In this document: piece after piece, positions 26,677 to 33,877 of the stretch
How the letters are laid out: each line of letters begins with the position of its first letter
Numbering within the stretch: the stretch's first letter is position 1
Source of the DNA: Chloroflexota bacterium
Lineage (GTDB): Bacteria > Chloroflexota > Anaerolineae > Anaerolineales > Villigracilaceae
Assembly (NCBI GenBank): GCA_016866215.1
Contig: VGNE01000014.1
Span: 1-64,000 of the forward strand
DNA: 64,000 bases
Direction: 5' to 3'
Position numbers and translations under genes: made by a program
The notes under the pieces: generated by a model
Told to the model about the DNA's origin: nothing
The model's database searches: none
The model's input: only the letters and a program-made list of their open reading frames with translations

Positions 26677-26839
26677 GTATGCAAAATCAACATAGCTATG
26701 TCATTCTGAGGAGCGGAGCGACGAAGAATCTCTACCTTTGCCCGAATTCACCCGATTTAAGGCAAAACGAGACCCTGCGCTCGCCCCTTCACTTCGTTCA
26801 GGGCCTTGGCTCAGGGTGACATAAATTTAATTTGCATAC
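26677..26839. repeat. MITE-like element with nested inverted ends
   Basis: Outer GTATGCAAA (26677-26685) pairs with TTTGCATAC (26831-26839); inner TATGTCA-tt-CTGAG (26697-26710) pairs with CTCAG-gg-TGACATA (26810-26823). The body has CGGAGCGACGAAGAATCTC, a very common interspersed word in Chloroflexota-like genomes. No ORF inside. It fills the 388-bp gap up to the riboswitch. Confidence 0.7.
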
Positions 26840-26923
26840 ACACTCTAAGCGGATTTGCAAGCAGAGATGAGAGAATTCTTAACCACAACTACCTTCCTCT
26901 GTTGTATACTGATTCTTAACTCC

Positions 26924-27014
26924 GATGGGGAGTAGCGCCCGACTTTTTCGGGATGGACAGTCGTCAAGACGGAAAGAGATTTCCCGGCTGTCTGAAAGAA
27001 AACGCAAGACCATC
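26924..27014 (+). ncRNA. yybP-ykoY (Mn2+-sensing) riboswitch
   Basis: The conserved pieces occur in order: GATGGGGAGTAGCGCCCG (P1 5' strand and first binding loop), a small hairpin, GTCGTCAA, TCCCGGCTGT (second binding loop) and GCAAGACCATC (P1 3' strand). This is the yybP-ykoY consensus, known to bind Mn2+ (GGGGAGUAGC, CGUCAA, CCGGC, GACC). A TATACT -10 box at 26905-26910 fits a start just before it. P1 5' GATGGG pairs with 3' CCATC; the same GACCATC is also the first half of a terminator, so Mn2+ binding should block termination and turn the downstream DedA gene on. Confidence 0.9.
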
Positions 27015-27038
27015 GCCTACTAGGCGGTGGTCTTTTTT
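27008..27038 (+). terminator. Riboswitch-controlled intrinsic terminator
   Basis: GACCATCGCC (27008-27017) pairs with GGCGGTGGTC (27023-27032), 5-nt loop, followed by TTTTTT. The 5' arm overlaps the 3' strand of riboswitch P1, so the two structures exclude each other. Confidence 0.9.
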
Positions 27039-27058
27039 GTTTTACCAATAGGAGAAAA

Positions 27059-27700
27059 ATGAAATACCTGAACACACTCGAAACCCAAATCTTATCCACC
27101 CTTCAATCCCTGTACGACGCCTGGGGCTGGTTCGGCGTTGCGGCATTGTTAATTTTCGAAAATGCTACTGGCATCACTCCCAGCGAAATCATTCTGGGAT
27201 TGGCAGGCTGGATGCTCATCGCGGAGCACCAACTTCCCATCTCGATGATTTTCATCGGCGGGTTGTATGCCGCCCTCGGCAGCACGCTCGGCGCATCCAT
27301 CACCTATTGGGTGGCGCGGCTCGGCGGACGTCCGCTGGTGGATAAACTTGCCCGCTGGGTGCACATTGACCCTGCCCACATTGCCCGTGTGGAAACTCAA
27401 TTCCATCGCTGGGGCACAGGGCTGGTGCTGGTCGGACGAGTTATGCCCGGCATCCGCACGCTAATCAACATCCCGGCCGGGTTGGCGCGCATGCCCTTCC
27501 TCACCTTTTTTGCAGCCACCTTTGTTGGCGCATACATTTGGTGCACCCTGTTGATCGGCGCAGGCTATGTGCTTGGGCACGAATGGACACTGATCAGCCA
27601 GTACCTCAAACAATACTTTCCTTACTTGCTGGCAGGCGGGCTGGCAGTGATTGCCATCTACGTTTTGCTCACCCGCCGTCGTTTCGGCTTGCGCCTGTAA
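27059..27700 (+). CDS. DedA-family membrane protein (VTT domain)
   Basis: A 213-residue DedA protein. Landmarks are the early FENATGITPSEIILGLAGWM (E-x-x-x-P-x-P/S-x-E type motif), GSTLGASITYWVARLGGRP and the basic/glycine motif GRVMPGIRTLINIPAGLARMP, with four to five hydrophobic segments. DedA proteins are now linked to undecaprenyl- or phospholipid-scramblase activity and proton-coupled homeostasis. The start has GGAG six bases upstream. It lies directly behind a Mn-type riboswitch and terminator, so its expression should rise with Mn2+. An Arg-rich tail (TRRRFGLRL) ends the protein. Confidence 0.92.
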   Translation: MKYLNTLETQILSTLQSLYDAWGWFGVAALLIFENATGITPSEIILGLAGWMLIAEHQLPISMIFIGGLYAALGSTLGASITYWVARLGGRPLVDKLARWVHIDPAHIARVETQFHRWGTGLVLVGRVMPGIRTLINIPAGLARMPFLTFFAATFVGAYIWCTLLIGAGYVLGHEWTLISQYLKQYFPYLLAGGLAVIAIYVLLTRRRFGLRL

Positions 27701-27805
27701 GGATAGATGATTAGTTAACTCGCTCACGCATTGAATGGCATAGCGTCAACAGGAGAAAAAAATGAACACGGCTCAAATCCAACCGCAAGAGAGAAGGAGC
27801 AAACA

Positions 27806-28843
27806 ATGAGACGAACAAATGTACCGAACGAATCCGGCTTGAGTGACTTCCTCGATCCCGAATGGATCTCCCGGACTCTGCGCCACTGGCTATCCCCCCG
27901 GCGGATCTGGCTCTTGGTGATCGGCGTAGCCGGCCTGTGGCTGCTCTCAGGCGTTTACATGGTCGGACCGGGCGAACAGGGCCTGGTGCTTACCTTTGGA
28001 CGATTGACCGGCGAGCCGCGCCAATCCGGGCTGCACTACCGCCTCCCGTCGCCCATCCAATCCAAGTTTGTGGTAGACACGGCGCGGGTCCGCACCGCTG
28101 AGATCGGCTACCTCACCGAGGCCGGCGGCCAGAACGTGGTGCTCGAAGAGGCGCAGATGCTCACCGGCGACGAGAACATGGTCGTGGTGCAGCTGTTTAT
28201 CCAATACCTGGTGCAGGATCCGGTGGCGTACACCTTCCACGTGAAAAACGCAGATGCCGTGCTCAAGGCCTCGGCCGAGATCGCGCTGCGTTCCGCCGTC
28301 GGACAAAACACGATTGACTTTACCATGACCGAGGGGCGGGTGCAGGCGCAGGAACAGGTTAAGATGCTTCTCCAGGCGCTGCTCGATAAATACCGAACCG
28401 GCCTATTGGTCACCGAAACCCGGCTGCTGGCCGTAGACCCGCCGAGTGAAGTGCGCGATGCCTTCCACGACGTGGTGCGCGCGTTCGAGGATCGGGAGCG
28501 GCTGGTGAAGGAATCAGAGGGCTACGCAGAGCAGGTGGTTCCGGCAGCGCGCGGTGAGGCGGCTCAGATGGTGCTGGAGGCTGAAGCCTACCGCGAGCAA
28601 CGGCTGATCCGGGCCGAGGGCGACGCCGCCCGCTTCCTGGCGCTGCTGGCCGAATACCTCAAATCCCCGGATGTGATGCGTGAGCGGCTGTACCTCGAAA
28701 GCATCGAGCGAATTCTGGCCGGCGCGGACATCTTCGTGCTGGACACGGGCAGCGGCGGGGTTTTGCCGTTCCTGCCGCTGACCGATCTGACCCCGCCGGC
28801 CGCGCCGGTAATCGTTCCCACCGAACCGGCCCCAGCCCCGTAA
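27806..28843 (+). CDS. hflK: HflK-like SPFH-domain protein
   Basis: A 345-residue SPFH/stomatin protein with one N-terminal transmembrane helix (WLLVIGVAGLWLLSGVYMV, about 33-51), then the VGPGEQGLVLTFGRLTGEP strand typical of HflK, the SPFH domain and a long Ala/Glu-rich helix (about 230-290). Its C-terminal tail is Pro/Ala-rich. Together with HflC it caps the FtsH protease and limits membrane-protein turnover. Chosen start ATG 27806 with AAGGAGC seven bases upstream; the frame is open upstream to 27731. It and hflC are clearly richer in G+C than the flanking genes. Confidence 0.88.
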   Translation: MRRTNVPNESGLSDFLDPEWISRTLRHWLSPRRIWLLVIGVAGLWLLSGVYMVGPGEQGLVLTFGRLTGEPRQSGLHYRLPSPIQSKFVVDTARVRTAEIGYLTEAGGQNVVLEEAQMLTGDENMVVVQLFIQYLVQDPVAYTFHVKNADAVLKASAEIALRSAVGQNTIDFTMTEGRVQAQEQVKMLLQALLDKYRTGLLVTETRLLAVDPPSEVRDAFHDVVRAFEDRERLVKESEGYAEQVVPAARGEAAQMVLEAEAYREQRLIRAEGDAARFLALLAEYLKSPDVMRERLYLESIERILAGADIFVLDTGSGGVLPFLPLTDLTPPAAPVIVPTEPAPAP

Positions 28844-28873
28844 AGGTCAATCAGCAAGTTAAGGAGCAAACCC

Positions 28874-29734
28874 ATGAAGAAAATCATTGTCATCGGCGTA
28901 TTGGCCTTCGCCGCCTTTCAGTCGGTGTATGTCGTCAGCGAGTGGCAGCAAGGCCTGGTGTTTCAGTTTGGCGAACCGGTGCGGGTGGTGCGCGAGCCCG
29001 GCATGTACTTCAAGGCGCCCCTCGTCCACGACCTGGTCCTGCTGGATAAGCGCGTCCTGGGCACCGAACCCCAGAGCGCCGAGTATCTGACCCTGGACAA
29101 GAAACGGCTGCTGGTGGATCACGTCTCGCGCTGGCAGATCACCGATCCGCTGCTGTTCTACCGCACAGTGCGCAACGAAGTGGGGGCCATGGCCCGCCTG
29201 GATCAGATCATTGCCGGCCGGCTGCGGGAGGAGATCGCCAGCCACAACTTCATTGATATCGTGCGCGAGAAGCGCGAGTCGATCGTGGCGACGGTGACCG
29301 ACGGCGCGCAGGAAACCGCCGGGTCGTTTGGCATCTCACTGCTGGATGTGCGCATCCGGCGCATTGACCTGCCGACCGAGGTGCAGGCCAGCGTCTTCGC
29401 CCGCATGCAGGCCGAGCGCGAGCGGATCGCCAAGCGCTACCGGGCCGAGGGCGAGGAACAGGCGCTGGAGATCCGGGCGGCGGCCGAGAAAGAGCGCGAG
29501 ATCATCCTGGCCACGGCGTATGCCCAAAGCCAGATCCTGCGGGGCGAAGGCGACGCGCAGGCCGCCCTGGTGACCGCGCAGGCTTTTGGTCAGGACCTGG
29601 AGTTCTACGCCCTGGTGCGGCGGCTGCAGGTGTACGAGGCGATTCTGGGCGAGGGAGCGACGATCATACTGCCGCCGGACTCAGACCTGCTGCGCTATCT
29701 GGAGTCGCCGACGTTTGTGCCACAACCCCGCTGA
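28874..29734 (+). CDS. hflC: HflC-like SPFH-domain protein
   Basis: A 286-residue partner of HflK: short N-terminal membrane helix (IIVIGVLAFAAFQSVYVVS), VSEWQQGLVFQFGEPVRVV, then DKKRLLVDHVSRWQITDP, a segment typical of HflC, and the FARMQAERERIAKRYRAEGEEQ helix that predicts a long coiled assembly region. It forms the HflKC cage around FtsH. The start follows AAGGAGC. It lies 30 bp behind hflK and ends just before a long inverted repeat. GC content and codon use (CTG, GCC, CGG) match hflK, not the neighbours. Confidence 0.9.
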   Translation: MKKIIVIGVLAFAAFQSVYVVSEWQQGLVFQFGEPVRVVREPGMYFKAPLVHDLVLLDKRVLGTEPQSAEYLTLDKKRLLVDHVSRWQITDPLLFYRTVRNEVGAMARLDQIIAGRLREEIASHNFIDIVREKRESIVATVTDGAQETAGSFGISLLDVRIRRIDLPTEVQASVFARMQAERERIAKRYRAEGEEQALEIRAAAEKEREIILATAYAQSQILRGEGDAQAALVTAQAFGQDLEFYALVRRLQVYEAILGEGATIILPPDSDLLRYLESPTFVPQPR

Positions 29735-29739
29735 CACAG

Positions 29740-29780
29740 TTTCTCACTGCCGAGGGGGTTGTCCTCTCGGCAGTGAGAAA
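29740..29780 (+). repeat. 15-bp perfect inverted repeat after hflC
   Basis: TTTCTCACTGCCGAG (29740-29754) and CTCGGCAGTGAGAAA (29766-29780) with an 11-nt loop. No long T tract follows, so it is a weak terminator at best; it may protect the hflKC mRNA end. From 29780 to 29872 an in-frame tail without a start (KIEAVANAFGSKGNVSMAV...) may be a gene remnant. Confidence 0.65.
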
Positions 29781-29907
29781 ATAGAAGCGGTTGCAAATGC
29801 GTTTGGCTCCAAGGGCAATGTCAGCATGGCGGTAGCATCACGCGCCGATGGCTCAGTTTTGATGATCAAATAAAAGCCAACGAAACATATGATATGAGGA
29901 GATTCCC

Positions 29908-30168
29908 ATGTCCAACCAACAGCATTCTGTTTCCCATTTTCCACTGGTTCGAAAATTCTGGAAGCCAGCCGTCGCCACCGGAGCCGGAGGCACAACTCTT
30001 GTGATCTGGTTCGAGGAGATCATTGCCTTTGCAACAGATTTCATCGGCGTGATTCTCCTGACCGTTTTGGGCGGGTTGATCTGCCTGTTCGATAATTTCA
30101 TCTTCAAATCCCGCATCCCCCGTCGGGAGGATTTGCAAGATATAAAAAATAATGGAGTGAAAAAATAA
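29908..30168 (+). CDS. Small membrane protein upstream of the P-type ATPase
   Basis: An 86-residue protein with a membrane segment at about 43-62 (ATDFIGVILLTVLGGLICLFDNF) and possibly a weaker one at about 22-38; charged ends (SRIPRREDLQDIKNNGVKK). No known family. GAGGAG SD is close to the ATG. It ends 4 bp before the ATPase start, so the two are probably co-translated and this could be an accessory subunit, but that is only inferred. Confidence 0.55.
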   Translation: MSNQQHSVSHFPLVRKFWKPAVATGAGGTTLVIWFEEIIAFATDFIGVILLTVLGGLICLFDNFIFKSRIPRREDLQDIKNNGVKK

Positions 30169-30172
30169 AGTT

Positions 30173-32887
30173 ATGGAATCAAATAAAATCTGGCATACCC
30201 AGACAACCGAACAAACCTTTGCCGAACTCAAAAGCCAGCCCATTGGATTGAGTCAAGCTGAAGCCACCGAGCGCACTTTGCAGTATGGCGCGAATGAAAT
30301 TCAGGCGGCGAAACGCATCTCCGCCTGGGAAATTTTGCTGGAACAGTTCAAGAATATCCTAATCCTGATTCTGCTTGGCGCAACCGCCATTTCCCTTTTT
30401 CTGGAACATGGCATCGAGTCAATTGCCATTGCGGTCATCGTGCTGTTCGCGGTTCTGCTAGGATTCATCCAGGAATATCGCGCCGAACGTGCCATCGAAG
30501 CCCTGCGCCAAATGGCGGCGCCGACCGCCTCCGTTCTGCGCGATGGGGCGGAAGTCAAAATCCCAGCGCGTGAGTTGGTGCCGGGAGATGTGATTCTCCT
30601 GCATACCGGTGACCGTATGCCCGCCGATGCCCGTCTGCTCGAAGCGGTGAATCTACAAATTGAGGAAGCCGCGCTGACCGGCGAATCGGTTCCAGTGGAA
30701 AAACATACCGAACCGCTTCCCATCAATGACCCTTCGACAGGCTCAGGGCAGGCTCTCCCTGTCGGCGACCGCAAGAACATGGTCTACGCCGGCACCGCCG
30801 CCACGTACGGACGCGGCAAGGCATTGGTCGTTGCCACCGGGATGCAAACTGAATTTGGCAAGATCGCCCAACTCCTGCAAACAGTCGAGACCAGCAAAAC
30901 GCCGCTTCAGCACAACTTGGATAAGGTCGGCACGGCGCTGGCACGCGCGGCTTTTGTGGTGGTCGCCATCATCGTCGTGCTGGGGTTGGTGCGCGGACAG
31001 CCCTTCGTCGAGATGCTCATCTTTGGCATTGCACTGGCGGTGGCAGTCGTGCCCGAAGCCCTGCCCGCTGTTGTTACTATTTCGCTGGCGATTGGCGTGC
31101 AAAAGATGGTCAAGCGCAACGCGCTCATCCGCCGCCTGCCCGCCGTGGAAACGCTCGGAAGCACCTCGGTGATTTGTTCGGATAAGACCGGTACGCTGAC
31201 CAAGGATGAAATGACCGTGCGGAAAATTTTCGCCGCTGGACAATTGTTCAGTGTGTCGGGAGCGGGATATTCGCCAGTCGGCGTATTTTCGGTCAACGGA
31301 GGCGGATCAATCGCGCCGACAACTGGGTTGCAAAAACTATTAATCGCTGCCACGCTGGCATCTGATACGCACCTGGTCGGTGACACAGAAAACGATTCGG
31401 GTGGCGAATGGAATATTAAGGGCGATCCAACTGAAGGGGCGTTGGTGGTCGCTGCGGCAAAGGCTGGGCTGCAGAAAGAGTCGCTCGACTCTGAATATCC
31501 CCGAGTGCAGGAAATCCCATTCTCATCTGAAACAAAACGCATGACCACGTTGCATCAGACAAATGGAAATCTGACGGCATATGCCAAAGGCGCGCCGGAG
31601 ATGATCCTGGATGGTTGCGATTGGCAATTGACCGCAGATGGAGTGAAGCCGCTCGATGACGCGGGGCGAAGTCAGGCGCTGGCGATGGCGCATGAGATGG
31701 CGGGCGAGGCGCTGCGCGTGCTTGCGATTTCTTCAAAGCCTGGCGTCACACGTGAAACAGCGCAAACCGGCATGACCTTTTTGGGGCTGGCAGGCATGAT
31801 CGATCCGCCGCGCCCCGAAGCCAAAGGCGCGATTGCAATTTGTGAACAAGCCGGCATTCGACCGGTGATGATCACCGGCGACCATCCCGTGACGGCGCAA
31901 GCAGTGGCGCGTGAACTGGGTTTGCTCAAGACTGGGCGGGTCGTGACCGGCGCGGAACTGGAGGCGATGAGCGACGAACAATTCCAGCGTGAGGTCGAGA
32001 CCATTGAGGTCTACGCGCGCGTTTCCCCGGCGCATAAACTGCGCGTGGTGACGGCACTGCAAGCCAACGGTCACATCGTAGCAATGACCGGCGACGGCGT
32101 GAACGATGCCCCGTCACTCAAGAAAGCCGACATTGGGATTGCGATGGGCATTACCGGTACCGATGTGTCCAAGGAAGCCGCCGCGATGATGCTGACCGAT
32201 GACAACTTCGCCTCGATCGTAGCAGCCGTGGAGGAAGGGCGCGGGGTATTTGACAACATCAAGAAATACCTGATGTACCTGCTCTCCTCGAATATCGGCG
32301 AGATCGGGCTGATGACCGGAGCCACACTACTGGGCTTACCCCTGCCGCTGACGGCGGTGCAAATCCTGTACGTCAACCTGGCTACCGATGGTCTGCCCGC
32401 TCTGGCGTTGGCGGTGGATCCGCCAGAGAAAGGTTTGATGAAGCGCAAGCCGCGCAACCCGCGCACGGGCATTTTCACCCGCCCGGTCGTCTCGCTGATG
32501 GTGGCGGGCGGATTGTGGTCAACGCTCATCAACCTGGGGCTGTTCATTTGGGCGATGAACTCCGGGCGTAGTATTGAAGAAGCCATGACAATGACCTTCG
32601 TCTCACTGGTGCTGATCCAGTTTTTCAAAGCCTACAACTTCCGCTCCGACCGGAATTCGGTCTTTCAGAAGCCCTTTGCCAACAAGTGGTTGAATTGGGC
32701 GATTCTGTGGGAAGTCGCGCTGTTAGTCGTAATCATCTATGTGCCTTTCCTCCACGATGCCTTCGGCACCTACTATCTGCCGCTGGTGGATTGGATGATC
32801 GTGCTGGGGCTGGCAGTGACTATCATGCCCGTGCTGGAATTGGTCAAGTGGATGGAGCGCAGAGGCTGGTTTGGAGCTATGGAATAA
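30173..32887 (+). CDS. P2-type cation-transporting ATPase
   Basis: A 904-residue full-length P-type ATPase. It has an N-terminal cation-ATPase domain, TGES in the actuator loop (about 168-171), the phosphorylation motif SDKTGTLTKDE (Asp about 338), KGAPE, MITGDHP and MTGDGVNDAPSLKKADIG, and about ten hydrophobic helices. Helix 4 carries VVPEALPAVV, the P-E-A/G-L form of Ca2+ or H+/Na+ ATPases of the P2 group. Most likely it exports Ca2+ (or monovalent cations). Just after the TGES segment there is an extra PSTGSGQAL stretch (about 186-193) encoded by a dispersed repeat (30731-30752). It follows a small membrane-protein gene by 4 bp. Confidence 0.9.
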   Translation: MESNKIWHTQTTEQTFAELKSQPIGLSQAEATERTLQYGANEIQAAKRISAWEILLEQFKNILILILLGATAISLFLEHGIESIAIAVIVLFAVLLGFIQEYRAERAIEALRQMAAPTASVLRDGAEVKIPARELVPGDVILLHTGDRMPADARLLEAVNLQIEEAALTGESVPVEKHTEPLPINDPSTGSGQALPVGDRKNMVYAGTAATYGRGKALVVATGMQTEFGKIAQLLQTVETSKTPLQHNLDKVGTALARAAFVVVAIIVVLGLVRGQPFVEMLIFGIALAVAVVPEALPAVVTISLAIGVQKMVKRNALIRRLPAVETLGSTSVICSDKTGTLTKDEMTVRKIFAAGQLFSVSGAGYSPVGVFSVNGGGSIAPTTGLQKLLIAATLASDTHLVGDTENDSGGEWNIKGDPTEGALVVAAAKAGLQKESLDSEYPRVQEIPFSSETKRMTTLHQTNGNLTAYAKGAPEMILDGCDWQLTADGVKPLDDAGRSQALAMAHEMAGEALRVLAISSKPGVTRETAQTGMTFLGLAGMIDPPRPEAKGAIAICEQAGIRPVMITGDHPVTAQAVARELGLLKTGRVVTGAELEAMSDEQFQREVETIEVYARVSPAHKLRVVTALQANGHIVAMTGDGVNDAPSLKKADIGIAMGITGTDVSKEAAAMMLTDDNFASIVAAVEEGRGVFDNIKKYLMYLLSSNIGEIGLMTGATLLGLPLPLTAVQILYVNLATDGLPALALAVDPPEKGLMKRKPRNPRTGIFTRPVVSLMVAGGLWSTLINLGLFIWAMNSGRSIEEAMTMTFVSLVLIQFFKAYNFRSDRNSVFQKPFANKWLNWAILWEVALLVVIIYVPFLHDAFGTYYLPLVDWMIVLGLAVTIMPVLELVKWMERRGWFGAME
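30731..30752. repeat. CCCTTCGACAGGCTCAGG-type repeat inside the ATPase gene
   Basis: CCTTCGACAGGCTCAGGGCA in-frame, giving STGSGQ. The same word family is seen at 25201, 25307 and 46601 in intergenic DNA. The insertion lies in a surface loop of the actuator domain, where it seems tolerated. Confidence 0.75.
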
Positions 32888-32930
32888 CGTTACGCGTTTG
32901 CCTGCATGAATAAAGAACAAAGGAGAAAAA

Positions 32931-33056
32931 ATGAAACTTCAGCTCATGTTCCTCCTCATGGATTTTCTCATGCTCCTTGCCTGCAGCTATCTTTGGCTGA
33001 AAGCCGCCTTTGTGCGTGCGATGCGGCGGCGCTTGAAATTACCAAATCACGATTAA
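32931..33056 (+). CDS. 41-residue membrane peptide
   Basis: A small ORF with an excellent AGGAG site six bases before the ATG. The product is one hydrophobic helix (MFLLMDFLMLLACSYLWL) followed by an Arg/Lys-rich tail (RAMRRRLKLPNHD). It lies 43 bp after the ATPase and 12 bp before the amphi-Trp gene. It could be a small regulatory subunit of the ATPase, like other P-type ATPase micropeptides, but no homology is visible to me. It is too short for usual gene callers. Confidence 0.5.
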   Translation: MKLQLMFLLMDFLMLLACSYLWLKAAFVRAMRRRLKLPNHD

Positions 33057-33068
33057 AGGAAACTGCAA

Positions 33069-33305
33069 ATGACAACGCAAAAGAAAAAACGGGAACGTGA
33101 CATCGAGAAGAACTATCCTATGAAACAGTTCGTCAAAAAACTGCGGCGGCTTGCCGACTGCATCGAGCAGGGTCAGAGATTTCAAATTCAAGTGGCAGGG
33201 GAATGAATCTCAATACCTTCCACTGCCATCATCAACATCGAACATGAGCGCGGCAACTCTTCGGAGGAAGTGGACTTTCAGATCAAGTGGTTGCTCGACA
33301 AATAA
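33069..33305 (+). pseudogene. amphi-Trp-type protein with an in-frame stop
   Basis: Reading from ATG 33069 gives 45 residues ending FQIQVAGE, then TGA (33204-33206), then without any frame change ISIPSTAIINIEHERG and EEVDFQIKWLLDK to TAA at 33305. The combined 77 residues match the amphi-Trp fold: basic N-terminus, helix FVKKLRRLADCIEQG, strands and a terminal IKW. A CGA (Arg) to TGA change would explain the break. Amphi-Trp proteins are small, of uncertain role. Readthrough, recoding or a sequencing error are alternatives. Confidence 0.75.
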
Positions 33306-33313
33306 TTTTATTT

Positions 33314-33877
33314 TCACTTCCATTCCACACGATACAGCTTTGCGTTTTCAGGAACATGCTCATACACTTCATCCAATGGAAACCCTTGCGCGTGACAGAT
33401 AATAATTGCCAGCGAAACGCCGTGAGAGACAATGATCACGGATTCATCGGCGTGTTCTTTTGCAATGTCATTTACTGCCGCAACGACGCGTTCCGTCATG
33501 TCTGATGGCGACTCGCCTTGCGGCGCGCGCGCGTGATAAGGATCACGCGCGCGTTCCGCCAGTTCCTGCGGATATTGCGTTTCAACTTCGCTGGAAAGCA
33601 TCCCCTCCCACACGCCGAGGTTTATCTCGCGCAAGCGCGTCTCGAGGGTGACGGTCAATCCCATGGGCCCAGCAATCAACTCGGCGGTTTGTCTGGCGCG
33701 AAGCAGGTCGCTGCTATAGATGGCGGAAAAATTAATATCCTTCAATTGATTCAGCAAAGCAAGCGCTTGCACGCGTCCCATGTCATTTAATCCTGGCGCA
33801 TCCGGTGCTTGTCCCTGCCACCTGCCTGTGAGATTCCAATCTGTTTGTCCGTGACGGACAAGCCGGATATCCGTCAT
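33314..33877 (-). CDS. Histidine phosphatase, candidate glucosyl-3-phosphoglycerate phosphatase
   Basis: A 187-residue PGM-like (histidine phosphatase) enzyme: catalytic RHG motif LVRHGQTDWN at residues 6-15, YSSDLLRARQTAE, the acid Glu in REINLGVWEG and the second His in VIIVSHGVS. Its start overlaps the end of the GpgS-like gene by 4 bp (ATGA), so it is probably made with it. Mycobacterial GpgP, which dephosphorylates glucosyl-3-phosphoglycerate to glucosylglycerate, belongs to this same fold; that role is inferred from context. Other members act on phosphoglycerate or nucleotides. Confidence 0.8.
   Translation of the reverse strand: MTDIRLVRHGQTDWNLTGRWQGQAPDAPGLNDMGRVQALALLNQLKDINFSAIYSSDLLRARQTAELIAGPMGLTVTLETRLREINLGVWEGMLSSEVETQYPQELAERARDPYHARAPQGESPSDMTERVVAAVNDIAKEHADESVIIVSHGVSLAIIICHAQGFPLDEVYEHVPENAKLYRVEWK

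Noticed and set aside
30301-30780. Minus-strand 159-residue ORF within the ATPase gene
   Set aside because: Antisense to conserved P-type ATPase motifs; Ser/Arg-rich shadow translation.
33204-33206. Selenocysteine at the TGA of the amphi-Trp gene
   Set aside because: No SECIS-like hairpin is evident right after it and the expected residue is a basic or neutral one (CGA), not a redox Cys position.
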